DNA of 64,000 nucleotides, taken from contig NZ_OZ244925.1 of the NCBI RefSeq assembly GCF_965221945.1, positions 2,294,001-2,358,000 on the forward strand. Direction: 5' to 3'. The notes under the pieces were generated by a model. The model saw only the letters and a list, made by a program, of their open reading frames with translations. It had not been told where the DNA came from and searched no databases. The DNA is from Poriferisodalis sp965221945. GTDB taxonomy: Bacteria; Actinomycetota; Acidimicrobiia; Acidimicrobiales; Poriferisodalaceae. Shown piece after piece: positions 23,382 to 31,403 of the stretch. The translations under genes and the position numbers were made by a program. Numbering within the stretch: the stretch's first letter is position 1; every line of letters begins with the position of its first letter.

Positions 23382-25136
23382 GTGACCGGCACGGACGACG
23401 AACAGCGCCTGCTGAGAATCATCGGGCGAATGCCGCTTGCGAGCGCCGCAAACCTCGCACCGATCCTGACCATCGGAGCGCAGCAGCTCCACCGGCAGCT
23501 GACCGTGCTGCAGGATGCGGGCTGGCTGGCATCGATCCGCAGGGGAATGTCCGAGCAGGCGCAGGATCGTTGGTTCCTCACGCGCCGGTCAGTGGATTCG
23601 TTGTATACGACCGACCACATGCATCACAGCCCGCGCGAGGTGGCCCGCGCCGCCAGCCTCAAGCGTCTCCGCCCGGCGGCCGAGGACCTGAGCGGGCTTG
23701 ATGCGGGATTTGCGACGGACCACGATCACCTGCCGCACATCGAGGATGTGCACTTCTCACCCTTCGCCCAACCGGCTCCCTCCAGCAGTGTCCCGCCAGA
23801 GTTCCACGAGCACCCGCCGTGGACGGCCACTGCACGGGGTATCCGGTTATGCGTGCGGCGCCTCGCCATGATGGAGGCGCTGTACCGGATTGCGCCGGAT
23901 CTCATGCGCAACGACCAGGTGATCTGGCCGGCCGACGGCGTCCCAGTCGATGCCAGCTGGCACATGACGGACTTCCGCATGCTGCGGCGCGGCGGTTTCT
24001 ACCACGCGGTAGCCCGTTACGGCTCGCCGATCTGGGTCACCTTCACCTACGTGGGGCTGCATGCGACCGAGCGGGTGCTCCGGCGCAAGCAGGAACATCG
24101 GTTCTGGGGCCTCGACAGCTACACCCACGAACAGGATCACTACTTCCGGATAGCGAACCGGGTCTTCTACGAAGATCCGGAGCAGACGGTCGAACCGTCG
24201 GCACAGGTCATCATCGCCGCCGACGCGTGGGCCGCGGATCTCGCCCGCCGAACGCTCGACGAGACGGCGCCCACACTCATCTGTACTGCCGACGGCCACT
24301 GGGGCGATGCCACCGAGCTCTGTCCGTCCCGTGACAGCATCTCAGATCCACCTGAGCATCCCCAGCTCGGACACCCGGAAATCATGCGACGCTGGCGGGT
24401 GCGCAACCGTGATCTGATTGCGATCAATGGCCCGGCCGGATACCGGGCCTTCACCACGATTGCTCAATTCCCAGCGATGCACGCCTCGTGGCTGCACGAA
24501 CTCGTGGGCGGTTCGTCGCAAGCGTCCGACGAGACGTTCACTCGCCTGGTCGATGTTGGACTCGTGGTCGTCTTCGACGAGCGCTTCTACCTGGCTGAAC
24601 GCGGAATGCGACGCGCCGCCAGCCTGAGCCGAGTGCTGCCTGGCAGGATTCGCAGCCGGCATGCCGCCTATCTCGAATCCGGCTACCGGCGCCAAGAGCT
24701 GCGCCACAACGACGGCGTCAACCAGATTGTCCTGCAGTTCGCCCGCGAAGGCGTGGGGGTGTTCGCCGGCTGGAGAGGCGAGATCAACCTGCCGGGCATC
24801 ACCCAGGTCAAACCGGATCTCGTCGCCCTCGTTGCCGACGGCCCGTTCGGGGCAGGTCCCTACAGCATCGAGTACGAACGCACCGCTACGACACCGGCCG
24901 AAGTGCACCGCAAGCTGGGTCCGTACCGCAGAAGCGCTTGGCATGGACACTCGCTGCCGGTGCTGGTGATCTGCGACACTCAGCGAGCGGTGCACAATTT
25001 CGAGAACACGATCTTCGGCCTGCCCTTGCTCGCGACCGATTTCGAAGCGGCCATGGCCGGACCGCTGACCGGCGATGCCACCGTGTGGACACGCGAGGGC
25101 AAGGCGGTGTCACTGCATTGCCGTGGGACGCAGTGA
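23382..25136 (+). CDS. replication-relaxation family protein
   Basis: About 584 residues from the GTG at 23382, which follows a GGCGAG ribosome-binding site; an ATG at 23316 is also in frame. An N-terminal winged-helix (RLLRIIGRMPLASAANLAPI, then a recognition-like helix) is followed by a long middle region and a C-terminal domain HNDGVNQIVLQFAREG, then KPDLVAL and YSIEYERT. This combination fits the replication-relaxation family found on actinobacterial integrative elements. PD and ExE residues in the last part resemble a PD-(D/E)XK nuclease core, an inference. It has no conjugation genes beside it here. Confidence 0.7.
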   Translation: MTGTDDEQRLLRIIGRMPLASAANLAPILTIGAQQLHRQLTVLQDAGWLASIRRGMSEQAQDRWFLTRRSVDSLYTTDHMHHSPREVARAASLKRLRPAAEDLSGLDAGFATDHDHLPHIEDVHFSPFAQPAPSSSVPPEFHEHPPWTATARGIRLCVRRLAMMEALYRIAPDLMRNDQVIWPADGVPVDASWHMTDFRMLRRGGFYHAVARYGSPIWVTFTYVGLHATERVLRRKQEHRFWGLDSYTHEQDHYFRIANRVFYEDPEQTVEPSAQVIIAADAWAADLARRTLDETAPTLICTADGHWGDATELCPSRDSISDPPEHPQLGHPEIMRRWRVRNRDLIAINGPAGYRAFTTIAQFPAMHASWLHELVGGSSQASDETFTRLVDVGLVVVFDERFYLAERGMRRAASLSRVLPGRIRSRHAAYLESGYRRQELRHNDGVNQIVLQFAREGVGVFAGWRGEINLPGITQVKPDLVALVADGPFGAGPYSIEYERTATTPAEVHRKLGPYRRSAWHGHSLPVLVICDTQRAVHNFENTIFGLPLLATDFEAAMAGPLTGDATVWTREGKAVSLHCRGTQ

Positions 25137-25148
25137 AGTCAGTCGGCT

Positions 25149-25365
25149 GTTGGCCCGTGCTGAACGTCGAGCTCGGGCATGGGAAAGTCGGAGAGATTCG
25201 CTGTGGCCAGCGCTGCGCAGTACGCCGACGGTTGGTGCCCGCTCGATGACTTCCTGGGTGATGCCCGCAAGTCGGTCGATCGCTTCCGGGCTGCCGTGGA
25301 GTCCTACGGGCGAGATCCGGACGCCGTCCCGATCTCGATGTACTGCTTCAGCCGCCGGTGCAGGG
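25149..25365 (+). pseudogene. LLM-class (F420-type) oxidoreductase remnant
   Basis: The frame beginning near 25179 encodes QYADGWCPLDDFLGDARKSV and, further on, YGRDPDAVPISMYCF, the characteristic C-terminal segment of luciferase-like F420-dependent oxidoreductases. Everything upstream of about 25165 is missing and the frame runs out at the convergent DUF1214 gene. It is a decayed fragment of about 65 codons, left between two unrelated genes. Confidence 0.65.
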
Positions 25366-26478
25366 TCAGAGGCGGGTGGGGAGATCGGCTAGCGGTACCA
25401 GCTCGGCTTGGGGGGTGTCGATGTCGCCTTCGGGCAACATGAAGCGCCAGAAGGCGATGCCGAACGGGCGGCCTTCGGTGTCGAGCCAGTTGGGGGTGCC
25501 GGGGTCGGTGTGGGAGATGACGGCCGTGAAGCCGCCGTCGGCGTCGGCAACCATCTGGGCCCGGTTGAGCGAGATCGAACGGTTCGCGTAGTCGAGCGAC
25601 TGCAGGTGGCGGTTCCACAGGCTCACGTTGGCGTAGCGGCAGCGGGGCCAGCGGCCCCTGATCACCAGCGCCTCGTCGGGACCGACCACGAACGGCGCCA
25701 GGGCGTATGCGGCGTCGGTGGCGGCGAGGCCGAGGTCGCCGGGCATGCCGGGTGGCGGGAACTCGTTCGGCACCAGGGAGACCCACGAGCGGGGTTCGCC
25801 GTCGATCATCGGCGGGCGGTCCACGGTGAGCTCGCGCACCAGCGCGGCGACCCGACGGATGCCGGCGCTGACCGAGGCATCGGACGATCGGGGCGGGGGC
25901 GTGCCGTCGATGACCTCGATATGCATTGCAGGCACGCGGTTTGGATCTGTGGCCGCGTGCGTGACGTCCTCGAAGTAGTGGCGGCAGATGATCGCCCCTT
26001 CTTGCGGAGGCAGCGCCAGCCAGTTGCGCTGCCGGGGCTCGCCGCCGAGGAGGAGCTCGAAACGGCCGTCGGCGTCGACGTCGAGGGTCGTGTCATTGAT
26101 CACGCACAGCACCTGGTTGTCCATGGACCCCCACCCAGCACTCGACTCGACGGTGATCGACACGTAAGTGGCGCCCTTGGTCTCGCCCCGCACGCGGTAC
26201 GCATGGCCGGCCGACACCGGGGCCTCGAAGTAGACGGTGTCGGGGTTGTCGCCCAGCAGTTTTTGACTCGGCGTTACGAAGCGCTGGAAGCGAGGGGCGG
26301 AGGGGTCGCGCTCGAACAGCCCGACCAGCCCCCACTGCAGGTAGTGCATCAGTGCCCGGTGGGCGTCGACCGCGTCGTCGTCGGTGTGCAGGTTCCACTC
26401 GGGCGAGATCCAGCGCTCGTCGGCTTCGCGCAGCATGTCGATGAGCTCACTCAGGGCCCGGCGGGAATCAGTGTCCAT
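25366..26478 (-). CDS. DUF1214 domain-containing protein
   Basis: 370 residues from MDTDSRRALSELIDML (ATG at 26478), 13 bases after the sulfotransferase stop, which makes it the second gene of that operon. The C-terminal part WNRHLQSLDYANRSISLN and GGFTAVISHTDPGTPNWLDT matches DUF1214; an N-terminal region with NPDTVYFEAPVSAGHAYRVRG precedes it. No catalytic motif or function is established for this domain. Pairing with sulfotransferase-like genes suggests a role in modifying a lipid or xenobiotic substrate, unproven. Confidence 0.8.
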   Translation of the reverse strand: MDTDSRRALSELIDMLREADERWISPEWNLHTDDDAVDAHRALMHYLQWGLVGLFERDPSAPRFQRFVTPSQKLLGDNPDTVYFEAPVSAGHAYRVRGETKGATYVSITVESSAGWGSMDNQVLCVINDTTLDVDADGRFELLLGGEPRQRNWLALPPQEGAIICRHYFEDVTHAATDPNRVPAMHIEVIDGTPPPRSSDASVSAGIRRVAALVRELTVDRPPMIDGEPRSWVSLVPNEFPPPGMPGDLGLAATDAAYALAPFVVGPDEALVIRGRWPRCRYANVSLWNRHLQSLDYANRSISLNRAQMVADADGGFTAVISHTDPGTPNWLDTEGRPFGIAFWRFMLPEGDIDTPQAELVPLADLPTRL

Positions 26479-26491
26479 GATCGGGGCCGGC

Positions 26492-27745
26492 TCAGCCTTC
26501 TGGATCCAGGCCGAAGTGCTCGATGTATTGAGCGGTGGCGGCACGTATGCCGTCAGTGGTCAAGCCCCAGTCCTCGGGTTGGTAGCGATGCGCGCCGTAC
26601 TTGCCCTTGGGCTTGTGGGCCAGGTAGTCCCGCACGGCGGCAGCGTAAGCGTCGGTCAACGGCACGCCCATTTGTTCGAACGCCGGACCCAGCGCGGCCA
26701 CCGGGTCGCTCACGAGCTGTGTGTAGTTGATGTCGACGAAGCGCTCGTCGGGCACGGCGCCGGTTGTTCGCAGATTCACCGAGTCGTTGAGGGCGAAGGC
26801 GAAGGCATCGTGCACGAATTGGGCGTTCCCGCCGACGTCCACCTCGGAGAAGCGCATCCAGTGGACCATCGCGGTGATGCTGGCTGTGGAGGCCATGGTG
26901 CGAGCCGGGTCGCGATGGGTCTGCACCACCCACGCGTCGCCGAAGGCCTCGAACAGCTGCGGCAGCACGAAGAGGTGTCCGGGCGTCTTGAGCACCCATT
27001 GCGTGCCGACGGTGCCGTGCTGGAGCACTTGGAGGATCTGGCGCTCGTAGCTGTAGTTCACCGCCAGGTCGGGAAACCAACCTTGCAGCGGGGCGATCAT
27101 GCTCCAGTGGAAACCGGCGAAGCTGCCTTGGGTGAGCGTGATGCACTCGACGGGCAGGTCAGCCCGGAATTCGTGCATGGCTATGAACTCGGGCTGGATG
27201 TCAGCCCAGAACTCCTGCTCACACTCCCCCAGTTCGGTGGGGTCCGCGAGGCCTGATTCTGGCAGTGGCACCGGATGAAGCGCCTCGGCACCGATCGGGG
27301 CGCGCAGGTCCGGGTGCAGGTCGAGCAACTCGAACAGGATCGATGTGCCTGATCGGGCGGGACCGGCGATGATCACCGGCGCGGCCACGGGCTCGGCGGT
27401 GATCTCAGGCTTGGCATCGATGGCAGCGGTGAGCAGCATGCGGGTGCGCAGCGAGCGCAGCAGCTCCTGCTTGGTCATCAGCCGGCCGACCAGGTGCATG
27501 GGCGAGGCGTCCAGGTCGGCGACCAGAGATTCGAAGCGTTCCTGCCAGCCGGGATCGCCGAGATCGCCCGCCGGCATGCCGCCGACCGAAGCAGTGGCCT
27601 GTTTCAGCAGCTCGCCGGCGTCGATGGGCACGAGGTCCCCGGGCCGGCCGCCGACCGAGTCAGCCATAAGGTTGATGCGCCGCACCCAGTCAGGTCGGGT
27701 GAACCGTTCGGCCATAGGGGCGAGCGCCACAGCGTCATGAGTCAT
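26492..27745 (-). CDS. sulfotransferase family protein
   Basis: 417 residues from MTHDAVALAPMAERFTRPDW. Family members move a sulfuryl group from PAPS to a hydroxyl or amine. The 5'-phosphosulfate loop is GPARSGTSILFELLDLHPD (about 125-143), and a 3'-phosphate contact region is WVVQTHRDPARTMASTASI. The length fits the actinobacterial Sulfotransfer_3 group, whose acceptors are mostly unknown. It is first in a two-gene operon with the DUF1214 gene. Confidence 0.85.
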   Translation of the reverse strand: MTHDAVALAPMAERFTRPDWVRRINLMADSVGGRPGDLVPIDAGELLKQATASVGGMPAGDLGDPGWQERFESLVADLDASPMHLVGRLMTKQELLRSLRTRMLLTAAIDAKPEITAEPVAAPVIIAGPARSGTSILFELLDLHPDLRAPIGAEALHPVPLPESGLADPTELGECEQEFWADIQPEFIAMHEFRADLPVECITLTQGSFAGFHWSMIAPLQGWFPDLAVNYSYERQILQVLQHGTVGTQWVLKTPGHLFVLPQLFEAFGDAWVVQTHRDPARTMASTASITAMVHWMRFSEVDVGGNAQFVHDAFAFALNDSVNLRTTGAVPDERFVDINYTQLVSDPVAALGPAFEQMGVPLTDAYAAAVRDYLAHKPKGKYGAHRYQPEDWGLTTDGIRAATAQYIEHFGLDPEG

Positions 27746-27904
27746 ACGGGCGGCAACGTACCAGCACGCCGTGACGTCGTGGCCGTGCCGATTGCCCGCC
27801 TTGACCCCGAACCAGTCGGCCGACTCGGTGCCCTCAAACGGGCACAACTCGATCAAGCACTCCGCTACGCCCTCGACATTGGTTGAATGTCAGATGAAGT
27901 CGAT

Positions 27905-27916
27905 GACTGTATAGTC
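27905..27916. promoter_or_regulatory. inverted repeat in relB-like promoter
   Basis: GACT-GTAT-AGTC, a perfect 4+4 inverted repeat overlapping a TATAGT -10-like hexamer, lies 33 bases upstream of the antitoxin start. It is a candidate autoregulatory operator. Confidence 0.4.
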
Positions 27917-27948
27917 TGTGAAGCAGCCTTACTGCGTGGGAGAAGGAC

Positions 27949-28170
27949 ATGAGCCAGATCACCGCCCGAGTACCTGACGAACTGGTAGCAGCGTTGGATT
28001 CCGCCGCGGCCCAGCTCAAGCGCAGCCGTGCCGAAGTCGTTCGACACGCGCTGGAGCGCTACCTGGAGGACTTCGACGACCTCGACATCGCACTGCAGCG
28101 CCTGCGCGACCCGTCCGATCCGGTGATCGATTGGGACCAAGCCAAGCGTGCACTACTCGATTCGGATTAA
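27949..28170 (+). CDS. ribbon-helix-helix antitoxin (RelB-like)
   Basis: 73 residues. TARVPDELVAALDSAAAQLK and RSRAEVVRHALERYLED form a typical ribbon-helix-helix: a short DNA-contacting strand, then two helices. GGGAGAAGGAC is a good ribosome-binding site before the ATG. The acidic C-terminal tail would wrap the toxin. The toxin gene begins inside its 3' end (23-base overlap), the standard order for type II systems. Confidence 0.85.
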   Translation: MSQITARVPDELVAALDSAAAQLKRSRAEVVRHALERYLEDFDDLDIALQRLRDPSDPVIDWDQAKRALLDSD

Positions 28171-28408
28171 GCGCAGCGCCGAGCGAGAACTCGCCCGCAT
28201 TCCTCGCCCGCAACGCCAGCGCATCGTCGCTGCAATCGACCAGCTCGCCACGCAGCCGCTTGCTGGCAGCCTTCTCAAGGGTGGTCTGCGGGGTCTGCGC
28301 CGGATCCGAATCGGCGATCACCGGGTGGTGTATGAGTTGCTCGACACAGAACTCGTTGTGCTCGCCGTGCGTGTCGCCCACCGACGAGAGGCGTACCGCC
28401 GCAGGTAG
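28148..28408 (+). CDS. RelE/ParE-family toxin
   Basis: 86 residues from a GTG start. YSIRIKRSAERELARIPRPQ, LRRIRIGDHRVVYELLD and VAHRREAYRR are the RelE hallmark segments: a basic helix, central strands with Arg residues, and a C-terminal His-Arg-containing tail. RelE members cleave ribosome-bound mRNA; ParE members poison gyrase, and the two cannot be split by sequence alone here. The C-terminal Arg/His/Tyr pattern favours RelE. Paired with the ribbon-helix-helix antitoxin just upstream. Confidence 0.88.
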   Translation: MHYSIRIKRSAERELARIPRPQRQRIVAAIDQLATQPLAGSLLKGGLRGLRRIRIGDHRVVYELLDTELVVLAVRVAHRREAYRRR

Positions 28409-28490
28409 GCGGCGATCCACTCGTCGCGGCGGCTGCGCAGCGTCGTGTCGGACACCTCGCCGTCCACCTGGTCGTCCATCCGCGCGGCCT

Positions 28491-28528
28491 CTTATGTACA
28501 ATTTCGAAAATCTTATTTGTACATTTCG
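28491..28528. promoter_or_regulatory. direct repeats upstream of phd-like gene
   Basis: CTTATGTACAATTTCG and CTTATTTGTACATTTCG, each holding TGTACA (28495-28500 and 28518-28523), sit in an AT-rich stretch 28-56 bases before the antitoxin start. They are plausible operator sites for autoregulation. Confidence 0.55.
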
Positions 28529-28550
28529 GTTCCACTGGTACGGTCTGAAT

Positions 28551-28814
28551 ATGAACGTTGCAGCCACGGAATTCCGAGCCAGGTTGCGTCACTGGCTGGA
28601 CTGCGCCCGCTCTGGCGAAGAGGTGGTCATCACCGAACGTGGCGTTCCTGTCGCAAGGCTCTCGGGTATCGACTCGGCTCCGACCATCGAGCGACTGACT
28701 GCGCACGGCGTGATCTCGCGACCCGTGCGAGGTGACCGACCTAAGGCGACTGGACAACGGCGTCCTCGCCCTCGCTCGCCCTTGTCGGATCTGGTGAGCG
28801 ATCAGCGCCGCTGA
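28551..28814 (+). CDS. Phd/YefM-family antitoxin
   Basis: 87 residues, starting MNVAATEFRARLRHWLDCAR, then SGEEVVITERGVPVARLSGI, the standard Phd/YefM N-terminal DNA-binding and dimer fold. The C-terminal Arg/Pro-rich tail (RRPRPRSPLSDLVSDQ) would neutralise the PIN toxin that starts four bases downstream. An AT-rich promoter with repeated TGTACA sites lies upstream. It is independent of the neighbouring RelE pair. Confidence 0.85.
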   Translation: MNVAATEFRARLRHWLDCARSGEEVVITERGVPVARLSGIDSAPTIERLTAHGVISRPVRGDRPKATGQRRPRPRSPLSDLVSDQRR

Positions 28815-28817
28815 GCA

Positions 28818-29264
28818 ATGGCCATCGCCTACTTCGACGCCAGCGCGTTGGTGAAGCTGATCGTCGACGAACCGGGCAGCGAGATTGCAGAGGCGATCTG
28901 GGACGGATGCGACGCAGCCGTGTCCAGCAGGCTGGCCTTCGCCGAAGTCTGCGCTGCGCTCGCCGCCGCTGGCCGGCGAGGCGACCTCGACGAGACAGAA
29001 GTCGTGGACTGCGAGCAGCGCTGGCAACAGATATGGGCCAGCGTCCAGCCAGTCGAGCTCAGCGAGCGCGTCGAACAGTCCGCTGGCCAGCTTGCGCGAC
29101 GCCACAGGCTGCGCGGAGCCGACGCTGTCCACCTGGCGAGTGCGCTGGTGCTCGATACCGCCGACCTAGTAGTCGCGGTGTGGGATCGCCGCCTCCACGA
29201 CGGCGCAGTAGCCGAACATCTAGCCGTCGTCCCTGCCACCTTGCAACGGCCGGCGAACAACTGA
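28818..29264 (+). CDS. PIN-domain toxin (VapC family)
   Basis: 148 residues. PIN nucleases cut tRNA or rRNA using Mg2+ held by acidic residues: Asp7 in YFDASALVKL, Glu in FAEVCAAL (about 44), Asp in GADAVHLASA (about 99), and Asp in VWDRRLHDGA (about 122). All four are present, so it is likely active. It follows the Phd-like antitoxin by four bases and forms a phd-vapC pair. Confidence 0.9.
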   Translation: MAIAYFDASALVKLIVDEPGSEIAEAIWDGCDAAVSSRLAFAEVCAALAAAGRRGDLDETEVVDCEQRWQQIWASVQPVELSERVEQSAGQLARRHRLRGADAVHLASALVLDTADLVVAVWDRRLHDGAVAEHLAVVPATLQRPANN

Positions 29265-29333
29265 GAACCGTGTGAGCCGCGTTGTGCCGATTCCCGAAGC
29301 TCCAGATGCACTGACGACATTGGACCGGGAAAG

Positions 29334-31403
29334 ATGAGTGATTCCTCCCTTGCCATAGATGCGCTCGGCTTGCTGCGCAAGCTGACGGGCGATCCGGCTG
29401 CCGACTTTCGAGATGACCAGCTTGACGTGATCCGCCGATTGGTCGACGACAGGGGCCGAGTCCTGTTGGTGCAACGAACTGGCTGGGGCAAGAGCGCCGT
29501 CTACTTCATCGCTACCAAGATGTTGCGTGATGGGGGCCTAGGTCCGACTCTGCTCGTTTCACCGCTGCTCGCATTGATGCGCAATCAGATCGAGGCGGCA
29601 GAACGCCTCGGCGTACGCGCCGTCACCATCAACAGCTCCAACCGCGACGAATGGGAAATGGTCATCGCACAGATCGAAGCCGACGAAGCGGATGTCGTGC
29701 TGATCTCACCCGAACGGCTGGCGAACCACGAATTTCGCAGCGAGGTGCTTCCGGTCATAGCTGCGCGATGCGGTCTGCTCGTCGTCGACGAGGCCCATTG
29801 CATCTCCGACTGGGGTCACGACTTCCGGCCGGACTACCGACGGCTCGTTCGCGTGCTCGATCTGCTACCGCCACAGATACCGGTGCTGTGCTGCACCGCA
29901 ACGGCCAACGACCGGGTCGTTACCGATGTCATCACGCAACTCGGGTCCGAGTTCGAGACAGTGCGCGGGCCACTCGGCAGGGACAGTCTGCGATTGCACG
30001 CCCTGACGATCCTGTCGCCACCGGAGCGTCTGACATGGCTGGCGGCGACGCTGGCGAAGCTGCCGGGCACCGGCATCGTGTACTGCTCCACCATTCGAGA
30101 CACCGAACGCGTCGCGGGCTGGCTGGTCTGCGAGGGCATCGATGCTGTGGCCTACAGCGGTGGGACCGAATCGTCCCGGCGACCCGAGATCGAACAGGCA
30201 CTGCTTGGCAATTCGGTCAAGGCGGTCGTCGCGACCTCCGCGTTGGGCATGGGCTTCGACAAGCCAGACCTGTCGTTCGTGATCCACTACCAGTCGCCGG
30301 GATCGCCAGTCGCTTACTACCAGCAGGTCGGAAGGGCGGGCCGGGGAGTGCCGGAGTCGTGGGGCATCGTGTTGCGGGGCACCGAAGACGCCGACATTCA
30401 GAACTATTTCATCGAGACGTCGTTTCCCAACCCCCGGCTCGCTGAGCACGTCGTCGGACTGCTGGAAGAGCGCCACGAGCCGATGCGGCTCAACGAGTTG
30501 CTTCCGGAGGTGAACGTCGGCAACAAGCGTCTCGAGAATCTCCTGAAGAATCTGGAAGTGGATGGCGCAATCGAACGCGTCGGCAGCCGGTGGCAACGGT
30601 CGCTGCGACCTTGGAGCTTCGAGCACGACAAAGTCGAAGCGGTCACTGCGTTGCGCCGCGCCGAACTCGAACAGGTGCGCCAGTACATCGACACCGACCA
30701 GTGCCGAATGCAGCTCCTGAGGCAGCATCTCGACGATCCGGTCAGCGAGCCGTGCGGCTCGTGCGACAACTGCACCGGCGACACCATGGCGCTGACGTTC
30801 GATCCGTCCGAGGTGCAACGGGCAGTGGAGTTCTTGCGCAGCGAGGCCATGGTGATCCAGCCCCGCAAGCAGTGGGCGGGCGGTAAGTCGATCCCGGCAG
30901 AGCTTCGACTTGCAGAGGGTCGAGCGCTTTCGCGATGGGGTGACGGCGGCTGGGGCAACCTGGTACGCAAGGGCAAGCAGTCGGATGGCCGATTCGACGA
31001 ACGCTTGGTGGACGCTGTCGCGGAACTCATCAGCGACAGGTGGCGGCCCGAACCTGCACCGACCTGGGTCACGTTCGTGCCATCGCGCCGTTACCCCACA
31101 CTCGTTTCCGACTTCGCCATCCGGCTCGCGGACGCGCTTGGGCTGCCGTGTCACGATGCGGTCGTGCAGGTTCGCGACACGCAGCCACAGAAGTCGATGC
31201 GGAACAGCCATCAGCAGTTCCGCAACGTTGACGGGGCGTTCAGTATCAGCGGCCCGGTGCCCGAAGGCGCGGTGCTCCTAGTCGACGATGCCGTCGATTC
31301 CCGTTGGACGCTGACGGTCGTGGGAGCGCAGCTACGTACCGCCGGAGCGGGACCCGTGTTCCCCTTGGCTTTGTCCGAGACGTCCGAGAGGGCGGGCGGG
31401 TGA
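29334..31403 (+). CDS. RecQ-type DNA helicase fused to a phosphoribosyltransferase-like domain
   Basis: 689 residues. Superfamily 2 helicase core: Walker A in QRTGWGKSAVYF (about 45-56), VDEAHCISDWGHDF near 150, SALGMGF and QQVGRAGRG further on. RecQ zinc-binding cysteines (CRMQLL, then CGSCDNC near 470) follow, then a winged-helix-like region. The last 130 residues resemble a ComF-type phosphoribosyltransferase, with the PRPP-loop-like LLVDDAVDSRWTLT near 648, where the usual TG is SR. The stop overlaps the DprA-like gene by four bases. This fusion together with a DprA partner points to DNA processing or defence rather than housekeeping RecQ. Confidence 0.85.
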   Translation: MSDSSLAIDALGLLRKLTGDPAADFRDDQLDVIRRLVDDRGRVLLVQRTGWGKSAVYFIATKMLRDGGLGPTLLVSPLLALMRNQIEAAERLGVRAVTINSSNRDEWEMVIAQIEADEADVVLISPERLANHEFRSEVLPVIAARCGLLVVDEAHCISDWGHDFRPDYRRLVRVLDLLPPQIPVLCCTATANDRVVTDVITQLGSEFETVRGPLGRDSLRLHALTILSPPERLTWLAATLAKLPGTGIVYCSTIRDTERVAGWLVCEGIDAVAYSGGTESSRRPEIEQALLGNSVKAVVATSALGMGFDKPDLSFVIHYQSPGSPVAYYQQVGRAGRGVPESWGIVLRGTEDADIQNYFIETSFPNPRLAEHVVGLLEERHEPMRLNELLPEVNVGNKRLENLLKNLEVDGAIERVGSRWQRSLRPWSFEHDKVEAVTALRRAELEQVRQYIDTDQCRMQLLRQHLDDPVSEPCGSCDNCTGDTMALTFDPSEVQRAVEFLRSEAMVIQPRKQWAGGKSIPAELRLAEGRALSRWGDGGWGNLVRKGKQSDGRFDERLVDAVAELISDRWRPEPAPTWVTFVPSRRYPTLVSDFAIRLADALGLPCHDAVVQVRDTQPQKSMRNSHQQFRNVDGAFSISGPVPEGAVLLVDDAVDSRWTLTVVGAQLRTAGAGPVFPLALSETSERAGG

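Noticed and set aside
28384..28482. A short minus-strand frame starting MDDQVDGEVSDTTLRSRRDE between relE and phd genes
   Set aside because: It might be the 5' end of a gene broken by the toxin-antitoxin region, but about 30 codons without a family match are not enough to call it.
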